Assembly: GCA_003339415.1 (NCBI GenBank)
Contig: PDHQ01000098.1
Location: 2,058 to 66,057, forward strand
Reading direction: 5' to 3'
From: Ophiocordyceps camponoti-saundersi (nom. inval.)
Lineage: Eukaryota > Ascomycota > Sordariomycetes > Hypocreales > Ophiocordycipitaceae
DNA length: 64,000 bases
Shown: one piece after another, positions 1-11,929 of the stretch
Position numbering within the stretch: position 1 is the first letter of the stretch
How the letters are laid out: every line of letters starts with the position of its first letter
Made by a program: the position numbers and the translations under genes
The notes under the pieces: generated by a model
What the model saw: the letters and a program-made list of their open reading frames with translations, nothing else
What the model was told of the DNA's origin: nothing
Database searches by the model: none

Positions 1-93
1 TCTAAGTAGCGGCCTGTCTGTGTCGCGTATCAGTTAGAAAATAAAAAAAGAACACCCCTCCCCGAAAAGAAACCAAAGTCGCTCCGCAGGCCG

Positions 94-120
94 CCCCCCC
101 CCCCCCCCCCCCCCCCCCCC
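94..120. repeat. poly-C run
   Basis: An uninterrupted run of 27 C residues is visible. Runs this long are prone to length error in sequencing and to slippage, so the exact length is uncertain. A similar run lies at 39094-39119. Confidence 0.9.
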
Positions 121-464
121 TCTCTCTTCCCCGGTGGCACAACCAATTTTTTCACATCGTCTTTGGCCGTGCTTGTCGTATACTGTGTAATGCCAGTCAG
201 TACATACATACAAGAGACAAGAGAGAGATGAGCCACACCAACCACTCCCTCGGAAGTGCCTCAACTCGGCCGATCCTACGTACAATACAACACGCATAGC
301 CAGCTACCTGTAACTACCTACCTACCTAACAAACTAACAAGGCACACACACACACTCTCTCTCTCTCTCTCCACACCGAGAATACAAAAGAAAACCCTTA
401 CAGTCGTGGTAATTTCCCGCTCTATCACGATTCGTGCTGGTGTGCAGCAAGTCACAGCCTATGA

Positions 465-488
465 TGTATGTATGTATGTATGTATGTA
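465..488. repeat. GTAT tetranucleotide microsatellite
   Basis: About six tandem copies of GTAT/TATG. The same tetranucleotide, often next to its reverse complement, recurs across the noncoding parts of the window (for example near 845, 43320, 43400, 53281). Confidence 0.85.
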
Positions 489-2032
489 GGCCCCGCGTCG
501 CTAGGAAGATGCCACAAAAGAAAGGCTCGTCCTATACGGAGTATCCGTAGACGGTTTGGCTATGACCGACTAGGTAGTTAAAGAGAGTTTTTCCAATGTA
601 ACACAGGATAATAAGACAGCAACAGCGGGTAGACTACGTAATAAGCAAAGCCTCGCTTTCCCGCCGGCTAGTTTCACCTCATGTAGGATGAATTGCGTCT
701 GTACGGACGGATACGATCATGTGTGTCTACTATGTAGTATCCGTAGTTGTCTTTTTACCTACCTACTCGTTAATTATTGCACTATACATAGGGGGGAAAC
801 TCTGATCGTGATGATGATCACTACCAGTTGGTGTATATCCGTACATACATATGTATGTGCTAGGTCTGTGTGGCTAGACCTGCCCCCGAGCAAGATGACC
901 GGCATAGTCCTCAAGGGTATGTAGGTAAGCTTCACGATGCTATCAGGCGTCAATGTCATGCAAACAAGTTTTCTTCTTAAACAGTCTCTTTTCCTCTATT
1001 CCTCTTGTCCTACATACATACGTATCCATCGCTTCCCCACCCCCCCTTGTCCTACATATCTATCGCTCCCCAGCTTCAGCCTCAGGTTGTATGTATGCGG
1101 CTAGCAGAAGCACGACATGAAACCGTTTCTTGCCCCCTTCCTTTATACATACACACATATGTAGAGGAGAGAAGGGTGATACGAAAAAGAAAAGATCCAT
1201 CTAACAAGCATCCATGCTATAACTTATGATCCATACATACCTACTAGGTGCTATGCCCGTATCCGTACATAGGAGGCTAATTTATTATCACAGCTGCTTC
1301 CCAGTAATTGGGGAAACGAAACTCCAACAGACTCAGACAGCCATGATAATGACGGGCCCTCCCCTCCCCTTCCCACTTCCTCCCTTGCATCTTTCCGACA
1401 CTCTCTGCATCACACTCTCATCTCCTTCCATGGTCATCTATCAAACCTTCTTTTTTTTTCCCTTCCCAACTTGCCCCAAAGTGAAATGTGACAGGCTTGG
1501 AAAGAGTGGAAGATGCGAGACAAGCTGTAGCGTCTGTCGTTCTGACTTCCCGTCCCTCCTTTGTTGTACATAGGTAATGTTGGTAGGGTTGGGATTAATG
1601 AATGCATCCATTTGGGTGTGGCAAAGGGTTTATCTGCTACCGAACAAGATGCTCATGATCAAAAGGCAATTATCCCTTCATTACTAGGAAACGCCGCTAT
1701 AGCAGAAAACCTTTTACCACTGGTTCTCACCAAGTCACTTGCTATATATCCGTATAATATTTACAGACTGTTACTGGCGACACAATGCGTCACAGGCTCA
1801 GGAAGCCCAAGTCATCGATCCTCTAAATTTAAAAAGTCTTTGCCAGCCAGCTATCTGGAGGCCGTCAACGAGAGGTGGCCTTACCGCACCCAATGGAATA
1901 TGTAGCCGCTCTATCGTCACCATGTGCTTTTCAACACCTCATTCATCCGTACATTGTGACCATCAGAAACCATGTATATACGAAACAAGATGGGGGGAAA
2001 AAACCAACGCCCAATATCAACATCACCGCTCC

Positions 2033-5000
2033 TTACCCCTTTGTCTTCCCCTTGCCTAGATTCTTCTTGGGCACGCGGACAAGCCAGTAGACGCCCAGCG
2101 CCGCCACGATGTTGAAGCCGATGTAGACCCAGAGGAGACCAAAGTTCCGCCACCGATCGTCGTAGTTGCTGCTCACCCCGGCCAGGAACGTGTTGGTGCT
2201 GGCGAGGGGGCAGTAAGAGCACCCGCCGGACTCGCCAGGGTTGAGCACCCGCCCCCCCGAGACCTGGGCATACGCGTCCAGGTAGTCGCCGCACGTCTGG
2301 TTCGCCGGCGCCGACATGTGGAGCACCTCGTTGTCGGCGCAGACGACGTCGACGTTGGCCACGCCCGCCGACAGCATGCCCGACACGAGGTAGGTAAAGG
2401 GCGAGACGCGGTACATGAAGATCCAGAACCGGGGCAGCGTCTCCGGAGTGGCGAGGACGCCGCAGAAGATGAGGCAAAGCGTGAACATGAGGTTGGCCGC
2501 GTTGCCGCCCCCTTCGGCCGTCTCGAAGCCGGCGATGATGAACGTCGAAAACGTTCCCGTAAACAGCAAGAAGGCGAGCAGGAAGAGGAAGACGAGGGCG
2601 CCTCGCTCTGCCACGGCGCCCGTCACCTCCGCGTTGCGGTAGAGGCCAACCGGGTAGTAGAAGCAAAAGTACATGATGGCCGCCATCAGCGCGTTCCACG
2701 GCAGCTCCACGATGATCTGCGAAAGCATAAACACCTTCCACGAGTACACCTTGGACGGCCGCTCGCGCGCCTCGTACAGTGACCGCTGGATCACAAACTG
2801 CGGCATCGACTGCTGCACGATCTGGCCGAAGACGGTGAGGAGCTGGAAGAGAGCGAACATCTGGTTCTGCAAACCCTGTATACTGACGGGCGCCTTGTAG
2901 AAGACGAAGCCGATGAAGAGGGCGACGAGTGTGCAGAGGGCCGTCTTAGAGTAAATGTAGACCGGGGTGCGCCAATATTGCTGGAAGACGCGGAAAAGGT
3001 TTTCCTTGAGCTGCTCCATGAACGGCGCCGCGAATTCGCGATATTCGCCAGGATCGGTGGCGGCGGCGGCAGTTTCGGTGGCGGTCTCGATCACGCCGTC
3101 GTGCTTCTGTTGCTTTGTGCCTTCGAGCTCGGCCTGAACCGTCCGATACTCGGCGCTCGTTCGCCACGTGTCGAACCAGTCGATGTCGGTCGAACATCCC
3201 GGAGCGGCCCCGATAACCTCGAGCATCCACTCGGCCGGGTTGGCCTCGGCTGGACAGGGATGCCCGCCGTTCCGCTCGAAATAGTCGATCATCGTCTTGG
3301 AGTTCTCGCCAATGTCGCCAAAATAGACCGTCTTACCACCTTTTGCCAGGAAGAGGAGCCGGTCGAAGCGCTGGAAGAGGACCGCCGAGGGCTGGTGGAT
3401 AGTGCAGAGCACCGCTTGACCGGCCTCGGTCAGCCTCTGGAGCAGATCGAGGATGGCCCAGGATGTCTGCGAGTCCAGACCCGAGGTAGGCTCGTCGACG
3501 AAGAGGAGCAGCGGAGGCTTGGCGGCCAGCTCCACACCGATAGTGAGACGCTTGCGCTGTTCGACGTTGAGGCCTTCGCCGGGAACGCCGACGACGGCAT
3601 CTGCGTACTCGTCCATGTCGAGCAGCTTGATGACCTCGTCGACGTAAGCCAGCTTCTCCTCCTTGGGAATATCGGCGGGCTGGCGAAGGAGCGCGCTAAA
3701 GTTGAGGGCCTCGCGGACGGTTGTCGTCTGCAAGTGAAGATCCTGCTGCTGGACGTAGCCCGTCTTGCGCTGGAAAGACATGTCGCGGGGCTTGCCGTCG
3801 ACGAGCATCTCGCCCGTGATGACGCCCATCGAAGTCCTGTCGGCCAGACAATCGAGTAGCGTCGTCTTACCCGCACCGGAGACGCCCATGAGGGCCGTGA
3901 GAGTGCCGGGCTTGACCCAACCGTCGACGTGATCCAGGATGTGGCGCACCTCGCCCTTGACCTTGACTTCGTAGCAGACATCGTGCCACTGGAAGACGGA
4001 CGTCTGCTGTTGAAGAATGCCACCTTCCTTGGCTCCGACGCGGCTCCTCTCGGCCGTGATGACGGGTCCGATGTAGGCCATGGCGGCCTCGGCGTCGCCG
4101 CGTCTCCGCTCGGCGTGCCTGGCAGCGGCTGGCTTGTGGCCTCGCCGGTAGACGAGAACCTCGCCCTTGGACTTCTTCTCGGAGACGAGCTCGGCGGCGA
4201 TCATGTAGCAGAAGAGGAAGAAGACGGTGAAGGCGATGACGATTCCTAGGTTGCGCCAGCGATGACCCCATTCGTAGCCGTAACTGGATCTGATAAAGTC
4301 ATCACCGCTGACGAAGTCTTGCCCCCTGACGGAGCCGACGGTGCTGCAGACTTGATTTTCCGGACTCAGGTTGGCGTACTTGGCGAGGGCGCTCGCGACG
4401 CTCGGTTGAGACGCCATGGCCGAGGGCACGTACTGCGTGCATCGAAATCGGCGACCATGGAACTCGTTGACCATGAGCGACTCAAAGGCGTAGCCGAGAG
4501 GGTCTATGTAGCCGAGCCAGCGGCTCCATCCGAGCATGTAGCGCGTCGGCAAGACGAAGCCGGTGAAGATGACGAGATCGAGGATCAGGAGGGCCGCCGG
4601 CACCAGAGCCTGGAACAGCGAGCGCGAGGCCGAGCCGATGAAGCGGAAGACCATGCTCATGACGAGGACGGTCCAGAAAGAGATTAGCAGGAAGAAAAAG
4701 AAGGCTCCCGGCTCTCTCCGGAGGTTGGTCATGAAGTATAGAATCAGGTTGAAGACGATGGAGTTGATAATCTTGTAGGGCAGATCACAGAGCATGGACG
4801 CGATGGCCTCGGCGGAGGGGTGGTAGAGGGCATATCGACTTTGCTTTTCTACGATCGGTCGTTGCGCGTAGAGGGTGAGAATCTGCCAGTACTCCCCGTT
4901 AGCCATCTTGGGGGGTGCTACAGGCCAGTGAAGGGGCTGGGAAGGTTGACGAACCTCGAGAGCGGACGCAAAGGCATTCATGAGACAGGCAAAGAAGATC

Positions 5001-6812
5001 AGGGCACCGCGCTGGAAGAAGCTCGACGTCGTGTCCTGGAGGTTATAGAAGACGCTGCCAATGATCAAGGCCGTCACGGAATTTCCGATGAGCGCCCCGA
5101 TGGTCAGGCTCGGATCGCCGCTCAGACGTTTCCAGCCGCGCCACAGACACAGACGCACTTGCTGGCTGTAAGACAAGGTGAAAGGTGACTTCTTGCGCTG
5201 TCCCCTGGCCTGCTGGGCCTGGCGCGATGCGCGAAAGGCCTCGGCGTCGGGTCCGTCAAAGGGATGGGCCGTTTTGTAATCTTCAATCTCGGCCTGTAAA
5301 GCGGCGTACTCGTCGCTGTTCTTCCATGCGGCGGCGAACTCGTCAGGCGTTCTCGGCGTCTTGCCCTTGAAGTCAGGACGGACGATGCGCTCGGTAGTGG
5401 AGGTCATGGAGGTGAGGAAGTCGGGTGTGGTCTGGCGCGGCGGACACTCGAAGCCGAGGTCGATGAAGTACTGTCTGGCGGCATCGGCGCGGCCAAAGAA
5501 GATCTGACGGCCCTCGTACAGGACCACGGCCTTGTCGAAAAGGTCGTAGGCGCTCTGCGGCGCCTGGTAGATGGAGACACAAGCCGTACTGCTAAACAGC
5601 TCCGTCTGCAGGCGCAAGGTCTTGCAGAACTCGACGGCATTAGCTGAGTCGAGACCTCGTGTCGAGTTGTCCCAGCACTGCAAGGCAGCGCCTGACAGGG
5701 CGGCCTCTGAGATTGTGACACGCTTCCGCTCGCCGCCCGAGACACCACGAACATATTCGTTGCCGACTCGTGTATCGATGGTATGAGAGATGCCAAACAT
5801 GGCCATGACGACGTCGCGGAGGTGCTCGGCAAAGCCATTTCTACTCAAGCCCTCAGGCAGCTTGCGCGGCTGACGAGCTCTAGCGGCAAAAGTGAGGGTA
5901 TCGCCCACGGTGAGCTGAGGAAAGTGGACGTCGACTTCTGCCGTATAGATGGCTTCGCCTCGGTGACTCGAGTGCATCTCCGCCGCCGTCATACCTATTG
6001 CTTATGTCAGCCGACGCAGATTCTCTCACGTGGATGGTTACTCCAGAAAAGAAGCCCTCGTCCGTCCGTCCGTCCTTGTGTTTGCTTTTGACACAAGCTT
6101 AAACCAAAACTCGGCAAGATCCGCATAACATACCTTGATAGTTAAAATAGGAGCCCTTGTCTACGAAGATGCCGTTCATCTCGCCAGCAATCGTCTTTAA
6201 CAAGGTCGAGCAGCCAGAGCCTGGTGGACCGAGGACGACGAGCATCTCTCCCCTGCGGACAAGCCCATCGAATTGACGTAGGATGTCGATGCGCTGGCGG
6301 CCGGAACCGGTGAGGCGACGGAAAAGACCAGCGAGAGAAAGCCAAGTATTGGCCACGTTCTTTTGGAAGTCCGTCGACTCGCCGTAGCCGTAGACATTGA
6401 GGTTCTGGAAGCAGATGCCGGCAGAGCGAAAACCACCGACCGTATTAGTGACAAGCTCGGCAACGGACCGGGCCCACAGGCGGGCACTAAATTTAGGCGA
6501 CGCTGGGTTGAGAGGCGAGTCGAGACCGGCCAAGAAGGGATTCTGTCCCTCGACGGCCGAGGCACGAGAGTACGATCGGGCGAGGGCTTGGACGACGGAG
6601 GAGCGGCGTATCATCTCGGCGTCGCGGGGTTTGCCGGCCGACTCCAAGGGCGACGACGAGCCGGTGGAGAAGGCCAAGTCATCTGGCGGCGGTTGTTTCT
6701 CGACATGACGGTCGTCGTCGTCGTCGTCGTGGCCATGAGCGCGATAGGACATGTCGATGGGCGCGCCCCTCGTGGCAGCGGTAGAGTCATAGTTTGTGTT
6801 GATGCCGTACAT
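2033..6812 (-). CDS. PDR/CDR-type ABC transporter (ABCG), full length
   Basis: ATP-driven plasma-membrane efflux pump of the fungal pleiotropic drug resistance family, expected to export azoles and other hydrophobic compounds. The order is NBD1-TMD1-NBD2-TMD2. NBD1 has the family's degenerate Walker A (GPPGSGCST, residues about 195-203, Cys in place of Lys), a VSGGERKR signature and a GLDSANA box. NBD2 has GVSGAGKTT, an NVEQRKR signature and [11 protein letters not shown]. Two introns: 5995-6133 (phase 1, joins YQG to MTAAEM) and 4883-4954, a 72-nt stop-free intron with a GCTAAC branch site; removing it restores the family's [12 protein letters not shown] junction. Exons are 6812-6134, 5994-4955 and 4882-2033, giving about 1522 residues, normal for the family. 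The N-terminus has an Asp run coded by GAC repeats. The specific substrate cannot be inferred. Confidence 0.95.
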
Positions 6813-8528
6813 GGCGGCAGCGGCTGCTCAAGTGAGAGCTCTCGACGATGGAGAGTACCAAGAGGGTCCCCAGACGGAACGACAACGGGCTGCACCCCTT
6901 ATCTATGACGACCACCAACACACAGATTTCTAGGACGTGGGCCAGGACGGGGGGCCAGGACGGGGGGCCAGGACGGGGCCCAAAACCCCGGGACCCCGAA
7001 AGCCATATCATTGACCATCAGCTATCGGGGTTACGAAAGTCCGCTACTGCAATGGGAGATGTGAGAGATGCGGCCAGCACCTGCCGAAAACGTGCAGACG
7101 GACCAGGTCCGCGCAGGCTCACGTTGCTTTTTAAACGACATTTTTCTTCTTTTATCCGATCACATTTCGTCCGTACTAGAGACACCCTTCTGTTGAACGA
7201 AGATCAGCAACCTAGGAGGCTGTTCGGTCCTGATTAGTGACCAGTAAACAGGCACAAAGACCAGACGAGGGCGTGTCGCTATCCGTGACTCCTCTCCTCT
7301 GACTCTAATGAGTCAGCCAACCATCGCTCTCGGGGCGGGCTATCCGTTGGGCCGTGCGCGCACTCCCTGATCTACGCGGGGCGAAGCGGATTTTTGCGGG
7401 ACGGCAGCTGTTTATATGTATTTTGTGTTTTGTTTGGTTTCATATGCTCTCCGGATGGTGTTGTAGGACAGGAAACGGTAAACAGTGTGTCTCTGACTGC
7501 TACGACCCAGTATCCTAGATTGTGATTCACGACAAAAAAATCTTGTCCTTTTTCCTCGCCTGCCAACGTACCTGGTTAAATAGCTTTGCCATGTTTCAAC
7601 CTCTTTGCTCCATGAGCATCCACGTTCTATACAAGTGTACTAGTCGACGTCACCTGCAGAGATGCTCGCTAAGGATCCGTTCGTACCTACGGACGGATAA
7701 TGTAGTTGCCCAAAAAGCAACGTCTCACCCCGTCAGAACCTTGGCAGAAGCCCCAACTCGGCTAGAATATGGGAGGGAGAAATCATATACATATGTACTC
7801 GACCTCTTGGCAACAGGCACATCGATCGATTCACACTCGTATCTCGGAGTCTTGAAGCAACCCGGCCCGAATGGCTATTAGCCCTCTTTAGACCTTGCCG
7901 AGCGAGTTGAGTAAGGATCTATGAGTCAATGGCATAGCCCGGGGTTTGGGGGCGCATCTCGAGCTGACGAAGAAAAGAAGGAAACGTGGCGACCGTTGTT
8001 ATATGTAGGTAGTGATGCTTATGGCTATCCGTATCCGTAGATGGCGCTGCATCCGAGTTGCTTGCATATGGATGTGCAGATGTGGATTGCGGCCAGCGAG
8101 AAGTGTGCTGGCTTCCCGGTGTAGGGTAGATCGTATATAAGCGTAGAGCTCTGCTGATGTCAGAAACGACCGCTCAGGGCATGTATGAAGCACTCACTGG
8201 GGTGGCCCAACTTGTGGTGCAATGGAGAATTTCTCCCCAATAGCTGAAGCCTGGACATGTCTTCGCCCGAGGCTGCAGCCATCCCCCTGTCCGCAGCCTC
8301 TCACTGCATCGCCCTGTCTTCCCGCCCGTTTCCCCTCTCGCACGGTCGAGGTAAGGAGGGGGAAAATGCAACCCTCTTTCTCCTCATCTATCGCATCTTC
8401 GTCCCATCTCTATCAGGAGTTCCGAAAACCTCTCATCGGCAAGCCGGGCTATATATGTATATATACGGACTTATCCGGCCGGACCGCGCCCCCACCAGTC
8501 CCACCTTGATCACAGATTTCCCGCTCCG
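6813..8528. other. promoter region between ABC transporter and membrane-protein gene
   Basis: This is divergent intergenic DNA: the transporter starts at 6812 on minus and the next gene at 8529 on plus. No supported gene was seen. The open frames at 7522-7881 and 8257-8628 lack recognisable content and good starts. The region holds the 13-bp triplet repeat (6940-6978) and a pair of overlapping ATCCGTA motifs at 8027-8039. Confidence 0.6.
6940..6978. repeat. three 13-bp tandem repeats upstream of the ABC transporter
   Basis: Three head-to-tail copies of GGCCAGGACGGGG fill 6940-6978, about 130 bp upstream of the transporter ATG at 6812. A GC-rich inverted stretch follows (ggccccaaaacccc). The copies may bind a regulator of the pump; no known drug-response element was recognised, so this is inference. 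Confidence 0.75.
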
Positions 8529-9734
8529 ATGGCGACCCACGGCACCGGAGGTCTCGTCGGCTTCCGGCCGGAGCCCAACTGCGGCCGCGGCACCGTCGGC
8601 ATACTGTGGAGTTGCTTTTCCACCATAGGTCTGTCGCTGTGGGCTTCGCTGCACCTCGACCTCTCGGATGCCGGCATCGAGATGCGCATCGGCATGTTTG
8701 TCGGCTGCCTCATCCTGCCGGAAGCTGGCGTCGCCATCGCCACCGGCGAATACGCCACTGCCTTGTACTGGCGCGACCGTGTCCGGGCACACGCTGGATG
8801 GGAGTCGTGGTCTCTGAAACATTCGTATCTCGTCTTGATGGGCGGCGTCATCGCCGTCGCCCGTGCCGATCCGTCGAATCCCTCCCTTGCTACCGCGTAT
8901 CAGGGCGACGAAGAAGAGCACCAGCCCGTCTACTTGACCATGCCCTTTCTTCTTCAACTCTTAGATGAGGGCCAGCCACAAAAGGAGGCGCTTGCGGGCG
9001 CAACCGCCGGCACTCCTACCACCATTAGCTCGGATCAACAAGTCTCGCCTCTCAGCTTTGACATGTTCCCCTCGGTCAAAGACATCAACAGAAGGGCCAA
9101 AACAGACGCCGTAGTCAAGGTGCTTGCCCTCGGTCAGGCCCTCTGGTTCGCAGCCAACGTCGTCTTCCGTCTCGTCACCGGAACCGGCCTCTCCCTGCTG
9201 GAGACCATGACCGTCGCCTACGTCCTCTGCGGCATCGTCCTCTACGTCCTGTGGTTCGCTAAGCCGCAAGGCCTCGAGGAACCCTTCAGCGTTCCCCTAT
9301 TCCTTCCAGACCACCCGCCACCGCCACCGCCGATGCCATCGCCACCGCGCCGCGAGGACCCCCGATCTCCGGCACAGGTGGCCCGTCTCGTCGTCGGCAT
9401 TCTGCTCGTTACCGTCTTCTCCGGCATCCACCTCGCAGCGTGGAACTACCCATTTGCGACTCGCGTAGAGGCCTGGCTGTGGAGGGGAACCGTCCTCGCC
9501 TCTTGGGTGTTGGCTTCGTTGCCCGCTCTCAACCCCGTGCTGCCCGAATCGTGGTATTCTAGCCCCGGTTGGTACGGCAGCTTTGAAAGGCGTCTGAAAC
9601 CCTTCCTGGCGATACCGTATGTCGTGGCTAGACTTACTACTTTTGTTCTCGTCTTCACAGCTTTTCGAGCCGTTCCGTCGTCCATCTATCAGCAGCCTGC
9701 ATGGTCTTGGTACTGGATAAACTTGGGTGGCTGA
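8529..9734 (+). CDS. fungal polytopic integral membrane protein, function unknown
   Basis: Single-exon gene of 401 residues starting at an ATG. The N-terminal block PEPNCGRGTVGILWSC followed by a hydrophobic stretch resembles a large family of fungal membrane proteins that start with a PxxRGTxxILWSC-like motif; no function is established for it. Hydrophobic segments are near residues 24-44, 54-72, 99-112, 197-214, 226-243, 285-305, 318-335 and 360-380. A central soluble loop (about 113-190) ends in DINRRAKTDAVVKV, also family-like. A Pro-rich tract lies at 260-275 (HPPPPPPMPSPP). The gene ends only 77 bp from the convergent SAM50 stop codon. The family call is by eye. Confidence 0.75.
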   Translation: MATHGTGGLVGFRPEPNCGRGTVGILWSCFSTIGLSLWASLHLDLSDAGIEMRIGMFVGCLILPEAGVAIATGEYATALYWRDRVRAHAGWESWSLKHSYLVLMGGVIAVARADPSNPSLATAYQGDEEEHQPVYLTMPFLLQLLDEGQPQKEALAGATAGTPTTISSDQQVSPLSFDMFPSVKDINRRAKTDAVVKVLALGQALWFAANVVFRLVTGTGLSLLETMTVAYVLCGIVLYVLWFAKPQGLEEPFSVPLFLPDHPPPPPPMPSPPRREDPRSPAQVARLVVGILLVTVFSGIHLAAWNYPFATRVEAWLWRGTVLASWVLASLPALNPVLPESWYSSPGWYGSFERRLKPFLAIPYVVARLTTFVLVFTAFRAVPSSIYQQPAWSWYWINLGG

Positions 9735-9811
9735 ATGAGCTTGATCATTTCTCTTTTTCTTTGTTTTCTCAGAGGCGAGAGAGATGAGGCGTGGGCAACT
9801 ACAGTCAAATG

Positions 9812-11469
9812 CTACAAGAAGTTGATGCCCACTCCCATCTGTAGCCCCTTGGTAGCCACTTCTCCTCTTCTGAGCACCAGCGGCAGGCTAAAGTTGAGCT
9901 CAAAACGGGCGACGGGGTGCGCGTATACGAGTCCAACGCCCGCCGCCATACTCGGGACGCCGTCGAAAAGCCTCGCGGCAGCGCGCAGCATGCCATCGCA
10001 CACGGCCTTGGCCGTCATACCCTGCGAGCTCGTCTCTTTGCCGTCCTCGATCGCCACCAGACGTCCACCATTGGCGAAGAGCTGGAACCGTAGTCCGGAC
10101 TCGGGTCCCTTGTACGGTAAAGGGAGCAGAACGTTGACGCTGCCTGCGACGAACATGTCCCCGCCGACAGAGTCGCGTCCGTCATGCGGCCCGAGCCCAG
10201 CAAGCTTGAAACCGCGGACATCCGTCGGCCCCCCAAGCAGAAAGCGATCGTTTATGCGGCTTGGTATGGCCCGCCCCTTCATATCAAAGCCGAGAGGCAG
10301 TGGCCAGAGCATGCCCGTTCTCAGGCCGGCGCCTACGGAAATGCCCGTCCGGCCGGAGACGCCGGGCAGCGGCACAGGAACGGCGCCGCTCATCTCGAGC
10401 TCGCTCTTGGAAAAGGCTACGTCGCCGCCCAGCGGTCCAATGCCGGCGACCTCGAGCGTAGAACGAAGCATGTGACCCGCTTGCGGGAGTTGCGGATTGT
10501 CCCGTCGCTCTCTGCAAAATGTGTGCCTAAGTGCGCTCTTGACCGTGTCGCCGGCGTCATGCCGGACTGTCGGGCTCGCAGTGGCTGAAAGTCCCGTCAC
10601 CTGACGCCACAGAGCCGACCACTCGACCGAATGGGTGTCTCTTTGGGCATTGAACCAGGAGAAACGGAGGGCGGCGCCCTTGACGACCTCATCATGAGAC
10701 GCCCACGGCTTTTCCGACGCCGACGCCAGACCCTCGAGCGCGATGCGCATGTCGGGGTCGCTCAACAGCGGCGCGCTCACGTTGGCGCTGTAGGCCGACC
10801 TCGTGCGCGTGCCCGTCTTGGCATTGAGCGTGAGCATCTCGGCGCCGCCAAACATGTTGCGCCACAGGAGAGATCCGTAGGCCGAGCCCTCGCCGTTTCC
10901 CACATCGGTGCCCGTTTGAAGCTTCAACCGGGGCAATTCGCGAAGGCCGAAGGCGACGTCGACGTCGTGCGGACCCGTCGCCGCATCGGTCTGGCTGGAA
11001 CGTGAGAGATAGACGGTAGGAGGTTCCCGCAGAATATCTGAACCCCGTCAACGATGAGATGCCGGAGGTTTCAGACATGTAGACGCACGTAAACCAGTCA
11101 ACTTGGCGCTGACGGCTTGCAGCCGAGCCAACACGTCGCCCATGGTGGAGGGGGCATCCGGGCCGTCGGCGAGTAAAGGGGAGAGGATCGGGTCAAGGAA
11201 GCTCCGACGAAGATTACTGGCGCCCGTAACGGAGACTTGGTATATAGAAAGAGGCATGGAAGAGTGGTCGACCATCTGCTGCCGCCGTCAAGCTCCGGGA
11301 CATGATTTAGGTTGGGGGAGTCGAGTCGTACCATTTGGGCCATGCGTCGCTCCTTGGACTCGAGCTCGGCGGTCTGAAAGACGGGCGTCGCGAGAGCGGC
11401 ATCGCGAACGTCTGCCGGGCTGGCCTGCAGCTTGTCTAATGACGGCGAGCCGGCATCGGACGGTGCCAT
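9812..11469 (-). CDS. sam50: SAM50/Tob55, mitochondrial outer-membrane beta-barrel assembly protein
   Basis: Core subunit of the sorting and assembly machinery that inserts beta-barrel proteins into the mitochondrial outer membrane (BamA/Omp85 family). Exons are 11469-11332, 11275-11095 and 11037-9812; the introns are 56 and 57 nt. The spliced product is 514 residues, the usual size. The N-terminal part carries a POTRA-like segment (PLSIYQVSVTGASNLRRSFL, then TVYLSRSS). The C-terminal half is the barrel: LKLQTGTDVGNGEGSAYGSL, LWRNMFGGAEMLTLNAKTGT, NDRFLLGGPTDVRGFKLAGL, and the terminal strand ending in GVGINFL. The first acceptor could be shifted by one codon (CAG|CAG). It lies head to head with UBC6 and tail to tail with the membrane-protein gene. 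Confidence 0.93.
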
Positions 11470-11929
11470 TCTGTCGGCCTCTCAAGAGTCGTGATCTTTG
11501 GGGGGAGGTGCCTTTTTCTGGGGCCGGGGCTGAGATCGGACCAAGTCGGGGCGATCTCTGTTAGTGGCTGTTGGCTGTGGCTGAGGCTGGTCCTCTATCG
11601 CAGGGGGCTTAGCCGAAACCTTGGGGAGGGCCCATTCCGTGCGGTTCCATATCCATTACGCTGACGACAACATAACTAACTTGGATCCTGCATCATCTCG
11701 CCGCTGAGGGAAACCAAAGGAAAAAAAGGCCACAGATTCCCCCCCCATCCTCCCCTCCCCTTTCCCTTGACCCCCTTTCTGTGCCATCCCTTCTCTCTAC
11801 CTACCTACTTAAACCTCGTCGCAGCGCTCGCTTCGTTCACTTCCAAGCCTTCACGTCGTCTCCCTCGCGCCACCGGCGCTTACTATCTGAACCCCCGAAC
11901 ACGTCTGCCATCGGCTGCTCAACCGCATC
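11470..11929. promoter_or_regulatory. bidirectional promoter, SAM50 and UBC6
   Basis: 460 bp separate the divergent ATGs of SAM50 (11469) and UBC6 (11930). The UBC6-proximal half is C/T-rich (about 11735-11840), as is common upstream of fungal housekeeping genes. No TATA element was seen close to either start. Confidence 0.5.

Larger units (their letters stand above)
1..2032. other. gene-poor region downstream of the ABC transporter
   Basis: I see no convincing gene here. The open frames are short, mostly lack an ATG start, and are dominated by simple sequence. Contents include a 27-nt C run (94-120), CA and CT tracts (about 343-371), a GTAT microsatellite (about 465-488) and several ATCCGTA/TACGGAT heptamers (543, 739, 837, 1261, 1748, 1945). 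The part next to 2033 probably includes the 3' UTR of the minus-strand transporter. Confidence 0.6.

Noticed and set aside
1561..1905. 114-residue plus-strand frame near the left end
   Set aside because: It starts with TTG, shows no family resemblance and has no clear splice partners, although a decayed gene cannot be excluded.
2978..3859. 293-residue plus-strand frame opposite the ABC transporter
   Set aside because: It is the antisense shadow of NBD2 in GC-rich coding DNA; no conserved motif of its own.
6006..6133. Possible frameshift in the ABC transporter between two frames
   Set aside because: A standard GTATGT...TAG intron joins the frames and restores the family sequence.
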